From: Periconia sp. R9002
Lineage: Eukaryota > Ascomycota > Dothideomycetes > Pleosporales > Periconiaceae
DNA length: 64,000 bases
Assembly (NCBI GenBank): GCA_023627715.1
Contig: JAMAHW010000010.1
Span: 186,001 to 250,000 of the forward strand
Direction of reading: 5' to 3'
The first letter of the stretch is position 1. Every line of letters starts with the position of its first letter. Made by a program: the position numbers and the translations under genes. Positions 23,976 to 35,487 of the stretch are shown here, in pieces. A model generated the notes under the pieces. It had not been told where the DNA came from. It saw nothing but the letters and a program-made list of their open reading frames with translations, and did no database searches.

Positions 23976-26120
23976 ATGTCTTCCACCGGCACTTTTCGCG
24001 GTACCCCTAAAAACCGCAACACTGTGCAGTATGCCAACAGCCCGTCCAACATTCCCCGTCCAGCCCTCGAGCATATCACGTCACAGAGCGATGCCGGTAC
24101 CTCAACTCTCAGCAGCAGCCGACAGAAGCAGACGAAGAGGGATGAGGTGGGTGTCCAATGCTCCTAACCTCAGTCTGCACCCTATGCTAACCACACCACG
24201 GTAGGCAATCCGCCGCAAGATAGAGCATGATTTGAACAAAAAAAAGAACCCAACTGGCCGAGTACGCCAATCCCGAAAGGCGCCTCCCGGCACTGTCCTC
24301 GCTCTCAAACCCAGTCAAGCCCTACAGATCAAGCCCAACACGACCGTCGCCGAAGCCGCACAGTTAATGGCTGCAAAACGAGAGGATTGCGTCCTGGTAA
24401 CAGATGAAGACGACCGCATTGCCGGTATCTTCACGGCAAAAGATCTAGCGTTTCGTGTAGTTGGTGCAGGCGTCAAGGCCAGCAATATCACCATTGAAGA
24501 AATCATGACCAAAAACCCCCTTTGTGCGAAGACCGATACAAGTGCGACGGATGCCCTCGATTTGATGGTCAGGAAGGGCTTTCGTCATCTGCCTGTCATG
24601 GATGAGAATCACGACATCTCTGGTATTCTCGATATTACAAAATGCTTCTATGATGCCATGGAAAAGCTCGAGCGTGCGTACAGCTCTTCGCGCAAGCTAT
24701 ACGATGCTTTGGAGGGAGTCCAAGCAGAGATGGGTGCCAGTCAGCCACAGCAGATCATCCAATATGTTGAGGCCATTCGACAGAAAATGTCCGGTCCCAC
24801 TTTGGAGTCAGTCTTGAATGGTCTGCCTCCGACCACCGTGTCCGTACGAACGTCCGTCAAGGAAGCTGCTGCTTTGATGAAAGAAAACCATACTACCGCC
24901 GTGTTAGTTCAAGACCAGGGCTCTATTACTGGTATATTTACCAGCAAAGATGTTGTGTTGCGCGTTATTGCGGCTGGGCTTGATCCTGCTACCTGCAGTG
25001 TTGTTAGGGTCATGACACCCCACCCAGACTTTGCGCCAATGGATATGAGTATCCAAGCTGCGTTGCGGAAGATGCACGGTAATAACCATAACCTTTCCCG
25101 ATGTTGTGACCAGTGACTAATAACATCAATAGACGGGCATTATCTCAACTTACCTGTGATGAGCGAGGCTGGCGAAATTGTTGGTATGGTTGATGTTCTC
25201 AAGTTGACTTATGCCACACTGGACCAGGTAAGCACTCGTCATCTTGGATTGGAGATGAAAATCGTTTAGTAATGTTTTAGATCAACAATATCAGCACGGG
25301 CGACAGCGAAGGCCCAGCCTGGAACAAATTTTGGATGTCCCTCGAGAATGATACTGAATCCATGATGTCTGGGGAAGGAGGAAGTCGGGTGCATGGTACT
25401 TCATTGATGTCACACGATGTACATCGTCCGGTTATGCATGAACGTGGGGATAGCGTTGCCCCCAATGAATCTGCATCGATGCACGGTGGCGAATCTCCTC
25501 CAGCATCTGCACTTGCTGGTGCTCCACCAGCGGCTTTGGAAGAAGTGCCATTCTCTTTCAAATTCAAGGCTCCCAGTGGTCGGGTTCATCGACTGCAAGT
25601 AACGGCGTCTGCCGGTATCGGTGAGCTGATCTCTAACGTGGCAGCCAAACTTGGTTCCGAAGTTGAAGCCATTGGAGGCATTCCCGTCTTCGAAGACGGC
25701 AAGCTATCCAAGGCTGGGTTTGCGCTCAGCTACCTGGACAATGAAGGCGACACAGTCTCCATCACTACCAACCAGGATTTGGTGGAAGCGATCAGCCTCG
25801 CTCATATGGCACACCGTGACAAAGTAGACCTGTTTGTGCATGACCCGGAGAAGCCGCCGCTACAGGCTGCCGTTGTTGAGCCTCAGCCTGCTTTGGCTAA
25901 GCCAATCACTCCTCCGGAGTCGGTGCTCAGAGAGCGCAAGCAATTCTTCGAAGAGCAGGAAGAGGAGTCGCAACCTCGAGGCCGAGGACAATCAGCAATG
26001 GCCAAGCAGGAAGAAATCATTGCCGGGGTACCGAATGAGCTCTTGCTCCCTGGTGCCATTGTTACGCTGGCAGTGGTGATCGTTGGAGTGTTTGCCTTAG
26101 GTCGTGCGTCAAGCCGATAG
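23976..26120 (+). CDS. Four-CBS, PB1-domain, tail-anchored protein
   Basis: Four exons, 23976-24146, 24205-25078, 25133-25227 and 25281-26120, give 659 residues. After a Ser/Thr-rich N-terminus there are two Bateman modules: CBS1 from about 90 (LKPSQALQIKPNTTVAEAAQ), CBS2 (IMTKNPLCAKTDTSATDALD), CBS3 (LPPTTVSVRTSVKEAAALMK) and CBS4 (VMTPHPDFAPMDMSIQAALR). A PB1 domain spans about 465-545 (FKFKAPSGRVHRLQVTASAG, then LSYLDNEGDTVSITTNQDLV). The last 25 residues hold one transmembrane segment (LLLPGAIVTLAVVIVGVFAL) and four basic residues or fewer after it, so it is probably tail-anchored facing the cytosol. CBS pairs bind adenosyl ligands; PB1 pairs with other PB1 domains. The architecture exists in fungi (the S. 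pombe relatives are meiotically expressed) but the biochemical role is not established. Confidence 0.92.
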
Positions 26121-26791
26121 AAACACTGACAGAAGAAGCAAGCAAACAAGTATGGTATGTGAGGAGGCTTGCCTGGTGATCCTTGGATTGTTTTGATTAG
26201 ATATCCCTAGAAGCACATTTTAGGTGCAACTAATAGTTATGTATGTTTAAGTTTCTGTAGAGCGAAGGGATTGGTATATGAATTTGTGTGTGTTCTAGCG
26301 AAATTCAATGTCCAAGTGAGACATGCGTGGCATGCGTGTAAATAAACGCACATCCCGTGACAAACTTTTTTATTCGCTCCTCGTACGTCCATAGCAGGTA
26401 AAATAATACATGGTACAGTACATGGATGGCATACCATACCATGACCCTGGTCAGCCCAGTCTTGTTACATTTTTTTATCGCGCCCGTCTCGCGAAACTAA
26501 CCTGTCAACCCCACCAAAACAACCTCCTCCACCAATTTTCTATAACGACCCCCTATAACCACGGTACGCCTGTACATGCGCGGTGTGCTCATACCTGGCC
26601 CTTCACGTCCCTTACTTCCATTCGCTTTCACCTCGAGCCTCTCCTGGCACCACCTTCTTGGCTGTCATCGCGCAGACAGCCCCGCATCTCTGGCGAAAGG
26701 CTGCCGGTTCCCTGCCTAACGCTGCACAACACACCTCCACCGCCCCTCCGGAATTCGAACCTTCTGTCGCCTCTTCTGCCTACCGCACACC
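26121..26791. other. Intergenic, CBS/PB1 trailer and PSE1 promoter
   Basis: The last 350 bases before PSE1 are C/T-rich on the plus strand (26480-26790), a common fungal leader character; the long frame at 26410-26901 arises from this bias. Nothing else is seen. Confidence 0.45.
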
Positions 26792-29700
26792 ATGGCTTCG
26801 CTTCCAGAGAACGTTCATACGGCATTGTCCAACGTCCTGAGCGGTCTCCAATCCGCCGACAATGTGACGCGCACCGCCGCCGAGGATCAGTTGAACAATG
26901 AATGGTTCGCCCAGCGGCCTGATGTACTGCTCATGGGGCTTTCCGAGCAGATGGACTTTGCTCCTGACTCCAATGTACGTGTGCAACTTGTGGCCTTTTT
27001 TGTCTTTTACCCTCTGACGTACATGCTCTGTAGACGCGCAAATTCGCTGCAGTGATCTTCAGGAGAATATCCTCCAAACCCCGCAAAGCCCCAAACAACC
27101 CAAAAACCCTTGACGCGTTCCTGACTCTGAATGAGCCTGAACGTGACGCTATACGTGCGCGCATACTCCAGTGTCTGGGTAAAGAGCAGGATCCCTTGGT
27201 CAGGAATAAAATTGCAGATGCTGTGGCAGAGCTTGCACGACAGCACACAGAAGAAGGTATGTTGTGACCTACTGTATCTGCACAACTAGGTGTTGACCCC
27301 AACAGCCGTTCCTTGGCCCGAACTACTTGCCGGTCTGTTCCAGGCCAGTCAATCCAATGACGCTGGTCTGCGCGAGACTTCGTTCAGGATATTCTCCACC
27401 ACACCAGGCATAATAGAAGCACAGCATGAGGATGTCGTGCTGTCTGCTTTCAAGCGTGGGTTTGGGGACAATGAAAGCCCTGTATGCAATCTCCCTCCCA
27501 GACTCTGGAGGTAACAACATGTGCTAATAGGACGCAGGTTCGTGTAGCAGCCGTTGACGCCTTTGCCCAATTCTTCCGCTCCATCACCAAAAATGCCCAG
27601 AACAAGTATTTCCAGCTGATTCCTGATATTTTGAACATTCTCCCGCCAATCAAGGATTCCGGGGACGGGGAAATGCTCACGAAAGCCCTAGTTTCGTTGA
27701 TTGAGTTGGCCGAAGTATCACCTAGAATGTTCAAGCCCTTGTTCAACAGCCTTGTTCAGTTCAGCATATCGGTTGTTCAAGATAAAGACTTAGATGACCA
27801 ACCGCGCCAGAATGCATTGGAGCTCATGGCTACGTTCGCCGATCACGCCCCTGGAATCTGCAGAAAGGATCCCAACTTCACCAATGACATGGTTACCCAG
27901 TGTCTGTCGTTGATGACTGATGTTGGAGCTGAGGACGACGATGCAGAAGAGTGGAATGCTTCGGAAGACGTGAGTATACCCTCTCTCAGCTAGAATGAAC
28001 ATATATGCTGACTATAGAAAGGTTGGCGACGACGAAAGTGATTCCAACCACGTTGCCGGTGAACAGACAATGGATCGTTTGGCCAACAAACTTGGTGGTC
28101 AAACTATACTACCCCCAACTTTCAACTGGCTGCCCAGAATGATGACTTCTTCAGCTTGGCGCGATCGCCATGCTGCACTCATGGCCATATCAGCTATTTC
28201 CGAAGGATGCCGCGATTTGATGATCGGTGAACTAGACAAGGTGCTTGATTTGGTCCTCCCAGCCCTCCGCGACCCACACCCACGAGTTCGATGGGCGGCT
28301 TGCAATGCTGTTGGGCAAATGAGCACGGATTTTGCTGGTACGATGCAGGAAAAGTATCACCAAGTTGTGCTCCCCAGTATCATCCCCGTACTCGAGTCTT
28401 CAGAACCACGTGTACAGGCCCATGCGGCAGCCGCGTTGGTCAACTTCTGCGAGGAAGCAGAAAAGAACATCCTCGAACCTTATCTTGAGCAGTTACTTCG
28501 TCACCTTCTTATGCTCCTCCAGAGTCCTAAACGATTCGTGCAAGAGCAAGCACTTTCCACCATTGCAACAGTCGCTGATTCCGCCGAAGCGGCCTTCTCT
28601 ATCTATTACGATACCCTCATGCCTTTGCTCTTCAACGTTCTCAATGAAGAGCAATCAAAGGAATACCGACTTCTGAGAGCTAAAGCGATGGAATGCGCTA
28701 CCTTGATTGCCCTAGCAGTCGGAAAAGATCGAATGGGCGCCGATGCTCTTGCGTTGGTGCAACTTCTTGGTCGCATTCAGAATGGTGTCACTGAAAGCGA
28801 CGATCCACAATCATCGTACTTGTTGCACTGCTGGGGTCGTATGTGCCGTGTACTTGGAAAAGAGTTTGTGCCGTTCCTCGCTGGAGTTATCCCACCTTTA
28901 ACTGAACTCGCCGCTGCCAAGGCCGACATCCAACTTCTTGAAGACGAGGACCAGGTAGCTGCCATGCAGGACGAAGAAGGCTGGGATCTGGTGCCGGTCA
29001 AAGGCAAAGTACTTGGAATCAGGACTGCCGTACTTGATGACAAGCATATGGCTATCGAACTGATCGTCATCTATGTTTCGGTATTGGAAGAAGCATTCGA
29101 GCCGTACGTCAAGGATATCATGGAGAAGATTGCACTTCCCGGCTTGGCATTCTTTTTCCACGATCCAGTCCGAGTTGCATCCGCAAAATGTGTACCCGCA
29201 CTACTCAACGTCTACAAGAAAGCCCATGGCCCTCAATCACCACAACTCGGTGCGCTTTGGTCAGTCACCGCGGAACGCGTACTGGAAGTTTTGAGTACCG
29301 AGCCTGCTATCGACACGCTCGCAGAGATGTACCAGTGCTTCTACGAGTGCGTTGAATGCATTGGAAAAGACTGCTTGTCAGAAAAGCATATGAAGGACTT
29401 CATTGTATCCGCGAAGAGTGTCCTCGATGATTATCAAGTCCGTGTGGCGAAACGTCTTGAGGAGCAGGCACAAAATGAAGATGGCGAAGAAGTCGACGAG
29501 GAAGTCCTTTTTGCCATCGAAGACGACCAGACTCTGCTTTCAGACATGAACAAAGCGTTCCACACCATATTCAAGAACATGGGCACAGCTTTCTTGCCAT
29601 TCTGGCAAGAACTCATGGATTATTACAAGATGGCTGCTGAGAACCAAGACCCTACTCAGCGACAATGGGCCATCTGCATTTTCGACGATGTCCTTGAGTT

Positions 29701-30371
29701 CTGCGGTCCTCAATCGTGGAACTACCATCAACATATGATACAGCCCATTATCAACGGTATGCAAGATAATGTGCCTGCTAATCGCCAAGCCGCTGCATAT
29801 GGTGTTGGTGTAGCCGCGCACCGTGGTGGGGAGGCATGGTCAGAATTCGCTGCGGCGAGCTTGCCGACACTTTTCCAGATTGTCCAACGACCGAACGCGA
29901 GGGCAGACGACGATGTTTTTGCCACGGAAAATGCATGTGCCAGTATCGCCAAGGTCCTCCACTACAATACTGCCAAGGTTTCAAACTGGCAGGACTATGC
30001 TGCTGCATGGTTGGATACCCTTCCTGTTGTTAATGACGAGGAAGCTGCACCCCACGCATACGCATTTTTGGCTCAGTTGATTGAGCAGTAAGTTGATTTC
30101 CTTCTTCTCACCCTTTTGGCCTCCAATATGTGTGCACTGCAAATACTTACTCATTTGCTACAGACAAAACCAAGCTGTTTTCAGCAACCCGGGTAAAGCT
30201 TTCGTCTCCGTTGTGCAGGCGCTTGAAGCAGAAACTCTACAAGGCAAGACGGCAACGCATGTCGTCAATGCCGTCAAGGCACTCATCCAAGCCACAAACA
30301 CCAACCTCTCGCAGGTCGCCGCCAGCTTAACACCAGAGCAGCAACGGACTGTTCAAGTTTACTTTAGCTAA
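26792..30371 (+). CDS. PSE1: Importin beta-3 / karyopherin Kap121 (Pse1)
   Basis: Six exons, 26792-26974, 27034-27256, 27306-27481, 27538-27969, 28022-30087 and 30164-30371, give 1095 residues, the normal length for Kap121/IPO5. The whole protein is a solenoid of HEAT repeats; the N-terminal repeats include TRKFAAVIFRRISSKPRK, which is the Ran-binding end. Downstream are the typical RDRHAALMAISAISEGCRDL and ALRDPHPRVRWAACNAVGQM repeats, then an acidic insertion (AKADIQLLEDEDQVAAMQDE) with the insertion helix used for cargo regulation, and EEVDEEVLFAIEDDQTL. Pse1 carries ribosomal proteins, transcription factors and mitotic regulators into the nucleus. All six joins keep phase and HEAT periodicity continues across them. 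Confidence 0.96.
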
Positions 30372-31462
30372 TTCAATCTTGTCGTGTCGCGAAGGAGTTC
30401 TTAGAGATGGGTGGATGAAGGAAATATAAAAGGTAAGAACATAAACACAGACTAGGATGAACTGGATGGGTCGAATGCATAGACTATGGCGTTGATTTTG
30501 GATTTGGGTCTTTCGTAGTTGAAGGGAGCTGGCTGGGCGAACAAGTCGCCGTCGCCGAGGAAAGGGCGTATGTAATGGTGGGATTCAAGAACCCCCACTT
30601 TGGATGAAAGTGTCATGTCATCCTCCACTCATTTCTTGGAGCTTTGTCCAATTTTTATAGTCTTGAGAAAGAGACGGAGATGGAGAATATTTGACTGGGG
30701 TTAGTTAGTGGTTTTCTTTTCCAGTTTTCCATCATCACGCGATTCCCCCTCCCTCACTGACCCTCGCACCATTGGGTGATTTCATTATGCTATTTGGATC
30801 ACGGTATATAGAGGAGTCTTTATCATGTGCTCAGAATGTCAGATTGGAACAAGGAAATTGTGAAAATTATAAACGAGTAAAGTGTATCATTGCGGAGTGA
30901 CGGAATTGCTCGCGGTATCGACACAGGTCAATCATACAGAATGTATGAAAAGTATAAATTGATCATCGCAGAGTATTGCTACCCTGGGTATCGACGCAGG
31001 CACACAAAACGTATAAGTCGGCGAATGTGATGCAAAAAGGAATAAACGGACAAAATCCAGTCCAGATATTGAGCGGGAGGGCTCTATTTATACCTGCTCC
31101 GTGTTTGCTATATCTGTGCTGACTATGTACTGGCAATCAATAACAAGAGCAAACCAAGAACAATCATCAAACTATCATGCACTAACCACACAAACCTGCT
31201 CATATATAAGGTTCATAATAAGTTATTACAAGGACACCGAAAACATTATTGAAAATTTCTGAGCCAATGTCATGAACAGAATCCACAATTCTTCGCCTAA
31301 AAGCCTATCAAACCAGGCACACACTGCCCATCCCATCCAAATGTCTTGCGCCCATTGCCACAAAACGCCGTAAAAACCCGGGGGTAATCCCGCTATGCCA
31401 ACAAAAAGTGAATCTAGTAGCATTCATTCCGTCCTTCACCTATATGTCCAAACAACAACCTC
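30372..31462. other. Convergent intergenic region between PSE1 and VPS4
   Basis: About 1.1 kb with both 3' ends. The sequence is AT-richer than the flanking exons. It contains an imperfect local duplication around 30880-31000 (two stretches with GAGT-x-TATCATxGCxGAGT-like text followed by GGTATCGACxCAGG, about 85 bases apart). No coding signal. Confidence 0.45.
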
Positions 31463-33091
31463 TTACGCACCCTCACTTCCGAACTCCTTTGTCCATTCCG
31501 AATTCCTTGTGAGGTCTTCTTTGCTTACTGTGGGACGTGAACCCTTGATTGCTTTGACGAAATCCTTGACTCGTAGGGGAGGTTCGGCAAGTTGCTCGCC
31601 GTCGAGGTCGGTCCATGACATTTCTTTCGCTTGAGGATCACCCGGGGAGCATGGTGTCCATTTCTCAACACCATCTTGTGTGACCTACAGTGCGTTAGTA
31701 ACATGTTAGTCCAATACCATGGTGCGATGAACGAGGCACATCGTACACCCACAATGGAAAGGGGTGATGACTGACAGGCTTATAGTGTGTCGCGGTTTGA
31801 ATAAGTCGGACTGGTTGCATCAATGCATCTTGAACTGCAATCGAGATATCCGATCCAGAATACCCCTCACTCAACTCGGCCAGTTTCTTGTAGTCGGTTT
31901 GACTAAGTTCACAGGGGGTATTTCCTACGGCAAGTTCGAACATCTTCATTCGAGCAGGAAAGTCTGGTAAACTGATGTGCACCCTTCGTTGGAAACGTCT
32001 CCGAATAGCTGCATCAAGCTGCCACGGGATGTTGGTTGCGCCAAGAATGAGAACACCGCGAGAGTCTTTGCCCACGCCATCCATTTGTACAAGAAGTTCA
32101 GTCTTGATACGTCGTGAAGCTTCAGATTCACCCTCCCCTCGAGGGCCACACAGAGCGTCGATCTCATCGATGAAAATGATGGAGGGCTTGTTTTCTCGAG
32201 CCATGCCGAAGAGTTGTTTGACTAATCTATTTGGAGTTAGTCACTATCGAAAGTGGGTGAATGTCTTCACGAACCGCTCAGACTCTCCCATCCACTTGCT
32301 CACTAGATCTGAACTCGACACACTGAAGAAAGTGCTGTTCGCCTCGGTTGCTACAGCCTTCGCGAGGTAACTTTTACCCGTACCCGGGGGACCATATAGT
32401 AATATACCTTTCCACGGTTGTCGTTTGCCAGTGAAGAGATGTGGGAATTTAATGGGTAGAATGACAGCCTCTTTCAAGGCTTCCTTCGCCTGTTCCAAGC
32501 CTGCCACGTCCTCCCATTTGATGTTTGGTTTCTCGGAAAGAATAGCACCAGCGAGCGCACCACGGAGCTTCTTGGAGTCAGTGTCCATTTCCTCTTCGTC
32601 ATCCCCGCTAGAGTGGAATATCAGCATATATTGCACAACGTCGTACTGGTGAGTTCTTACTTTCCGCCCTTGCCACTGCCACCTGCTGATTTGCCGTTTG
32701 CGCCCATGGCGGCAGGTTTCTTGCGATTATCCGTTTGATTCAAATGCTGCTTTAACTTCTCTGCGCGTTCCATGTACTCCGCAACCTTGCCTCGTATCAT
32801 CTCCTTGGATTTCTGGTTCTTTTCCCCTATGCTTCGTTAATGTCTAGTCTCGAAACGTCCCAAGATCGAATTTTGGTAGCAAAGTAGCATCCGTAACATA
32901 CATTTCAAAGCAAGCATGAACAGCTCCACTATTACATGTCAACATGTTGTAATCCATCTGTTTTCGTTCCATTTCAACTCACGAGCGCTGTAGTACAGTT
33001 GGTACGCTTTATCATATTCGCCTGCTGTGTCCGTGTCTATCGCCTTTTTGACCGTCTCAATGGCACGGCCCAGAAAGTCCGCATTACTCAT
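31463..33091 (-). CDS. VPS4: ESCRT-III disassembly AAA ATPase Vps4
   Basis: Six exons on the minus strand, 33091-32983, 32928-32902 (27 nt), 32826-32661, 32607-32275, 32226-31776 and 31684-31463, give 435 residues. The MIT domain ([20 protein letters not shown], then [18 protein letters not shown]) fills the first 75 residues. A Gly/Lys-rich linker follows. The AAA cassette has Walker A GPPGTGKS, pore loop KWMGES, Walker [11 protein letters not shown], and the arginine-finger region [17 protein letters not shown]. The C-terminus contains the beta domain and the conserved helix [18 protein letters not shown]. Vps4 strips ESCRT-III from endosomes, nuclear envelope and septa. The intron at 32274-32227 has a weak donor GTTCGT, but removing it restores SERLVKQLF. 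Divergent from prefoldin 6. Confidence 0.96.
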
Positions 33092-33497
33092 TATGTGCTG
33101 CTGTCCTTTTTTCACCAGCTAATTCCTCCGAATGTTGAGGACCGCCTAGATCTTTCCTTGAGAACGATTCGGTGGTTCGAAGAGCGGCGGAGGTGGGGCA
33201 AGTTTCGGTGGGTACAGGGAAGAGGTTGTACTGGACGACTACGTAGTCCAACTATCGATCGTGCGTGCTCGCTGCCAGTTTTTGAGAGTAATGTGGGTGG
33301 GCTGAATAGTGTGCTGAGCTGGGAGACGTGTATAGAAAGAGTAGAGAAGGCCGTGTCCCAAGCTTGAGGGTGGTTGCTATGGTGCAGGCATCACCCCGCC
33401 TTGACGCTAACCCTATCGAGGACATCAACCTTGCTATCCTCCTACGCCATCATGGCCTTCAAAGTTTTTTGAAGTTCGCTATTAACACCACGAAGCG
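33092..33497. other. Divergent promoter between VPS4 and prefoldin 6
   Basis: A compact 400-base promoter for two oppositely transcribed housekeeping genes. Nothing else seen. Confidence 0.45.
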
Positions 33498-34087
33498 ATG
33501 AGTGAGGTACAAAAAAGGTTACAGGAGCTTTCCGACGGTTACCAAAAGCTTCAAGGCGGTATGTATCGCCCAAAATAATCCCAAGAAGAGCACTAATGCT
33601 GTACAGAGCTTTCCGCTGCGGTGGAAGGGCGTCAAAAGCTGGAGTCGCAGCAGCAGGAGAATGCAACCGTGAAGAAGGTCAGTGACAGCCGCAGTGCGTA
33701 TTACATGACTGCTAACGTGTTGCTTTCTATCTAGGAATTCGATCTCCTCGACGACGAAGCCAACATCTACAAACAAATCGGACCGGTGCTGTTGAAGCAG
33801 GACAAAACTGAAGCCGTCATGGCCGTGAATGGACGACTTGAATTCATTGACAAGGAAATGTAAATATCTGGCACGTCTGTCGTGGCCGTTAATATATGCT
33901 AAACGTCGAGCAGAAAAAGAATTGAGGGGCAGATAACAAGTATTCAAGAAAAGAGTGAAAAGCTCAAGGTAGAGGTATGTAGCACATCTTGCCCGTACAT
34001 AATATGTGGATGTTAAGATGTTCCGAACAGATTATTCAAACACAATCCGCAGCACAGCAACAACAGCAGGAAGCGGTTGCTGCGTAA
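33498..34087 (+). CDS. YKE2: Prefoldin subunit 6
   Basis: Five exons, 33498-33558, 33607-33677, 33736-33860, 33914-33974 and 34031-34087, give 124 residues. The protein is a beta-type prefoldin: an N-terminal helix (MSEVQKRLQELSDGYQKLQG), ELSAAVEGRQKLESQQQENA, the central hairpin with NIYKQIGPVLLKQDK and NGRLEFIDKEI, and a C-terminal helix (IEGQITSIQEKSEKLKVE). It ends in a Gln-rich tail. Prefoldin is a hexameric jellyfish-shaped co-chaperone handing unfolded actin and tubulin to CCT. Five short exons for 124 codons is the densest intron load in the window; every join preserves the heptad pattern. Confidence 0.95.
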
Positions 34088-34600
34088 ACGAAAAAGAAGG
34101 TTACGGTTCTGGACATGATAACATATCATCCTTGGCACATCGTCTGATGATATAGGACCTCGAGGCCTAAGCTCTTTCACCATACAGTGTGAACATGTCA
34201 TGGTCCTTTCTGGCTGAAATGCAAACGTCTGCGGAGCAACAGAATCAGAAACGACGTTTTATTTGTTGAACCAGTCTTCATCAACAGACATCGGATACAG
34301 TCAGGTTCCTTTAGAAACCCCCGACAAGCACTTCAGGCCCTCACATTGGAGAGCAATTTCGCCTAACAAATGTGAACCTATAGACACGTATAGATCTCCC
34401 TCTTTACATCTTACTGAAATCAGCCTCTCCATCTTGTGTTCAAATCTACTATTGTGCAGTTTCAATTTATTAGCATCGGTATGGTTTTATCCCCGACCGA
34501 AGCAGTGCACCGTAACCACCGTAAACAGCGCATCCACAAAACTATAGATATCTCCGCTATACTACTGAGAATATTGAAAACAACTCGCAGAACAGGAAGA
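34088..34600. other. Convergent spacer
   Basis: Prefoldin 6 and the glutathione transferase gene converge here. Only 3' ends are expected; no coding signal. Confidence 0.4.
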
Positions 34601-35487
34601 CTATGGAACACCCCGACCCGCCCTTGTTGCCTTGGCCAACTCACTCTGCGCCTTGTCATCGGCGTATCTCTGATAAATAGGCAAATAATGCTCCCTATCA
34701 CTCAGCGTCTCAACGACGCTCCTCCGCTTCTGCACAGCGTCCAACCACACCCTCCACCTCTTCCAAACCCCTTCATCCTCCCCTCCCTGCCCTTCCTCCG
34801 GTATCCCCACCCCCCCTTTAAAGTGATCAAAAACCCACAACCGCGTAGCCCACGGCGCAATAACAACATCAATCAAACCAAACTCCTTCCCCATGAAAAA
34901 TGGCCCCTCCCCATCCATCTCGCGCGTAAACTCCTTCAAAAACCCCCAAAACTCGCCCCGCTTCCCTTCCAACCCGTCCTGCCCCTGATGCTGCAGAAAG
35001 CGATGGAAGCTAGGAATTACCCTCGACGTAACGAAATCCGTCCATATGCGTGTGCGCGCCCGGTCGTACGGATCTTGGGGAAGGAGGTGCGGCGTGTGGT
35101 CTGGGAACGCTTCCTCGAGGAACTCGCAGAGCACGGTGCTCTCGTAGAGGGGCTTGTTCTGGTACTGCAGCGTAGGGACGAGCCCGCGCGGGTTGAGGTC
35201 GAGGAGCGATTGCGGTTTGTGGTAGGGGTTCACTTCGATGTATTGGTATTGGATGCCTTTTTCCTCAAGGACGATCCAGACGCGTTGGACGAAGGGACAG
35301 AACCAGCCGGAATATAGCTTCAGGGGGGCTTCGGCGGAATGGGCCTGTGGTGGTAGGGTTTGTTAGTTTGTCTGTCGAGGCTATGTTTGGTGGGTGGGAG
35401 AGTCAATTGTTCATTTACCTTTACGGTCTGCTTTGCAGGACCTGTGGCTTCGGGGAAGAGATCTGCGTCTGGATGATCTTTGGCCAT
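34601..35487 (-). CDS. Glutathione S-transferase, omega-like
   Basis: Two exons on the minus strand, 35487-35419 and 35344-34601, give 270 residues. The thioredoxin-like N-domain reads LKLYSGWFCPFVQRVWIVLE, with the CPF motif whose Cys is the catalytic residue of omega and related cysteine-type transferases, then NPRGLVPTLQYQNKPLYEST, the cis-Pro and glutathione gamma-glutamyl site (E-S-T). The helical C-domain contains FMGKEFGLIDVVIAPWATRL, the N-capping box region. Enzymes of this type reduce dehydroascorbate or deglutathionylate substrates instead of conjugating xenobiotics; substrate not predictable. The ATG at 35487 was chosen; a frame extending five codons further upstream would need a TTG start. 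Confidence 0.93.
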
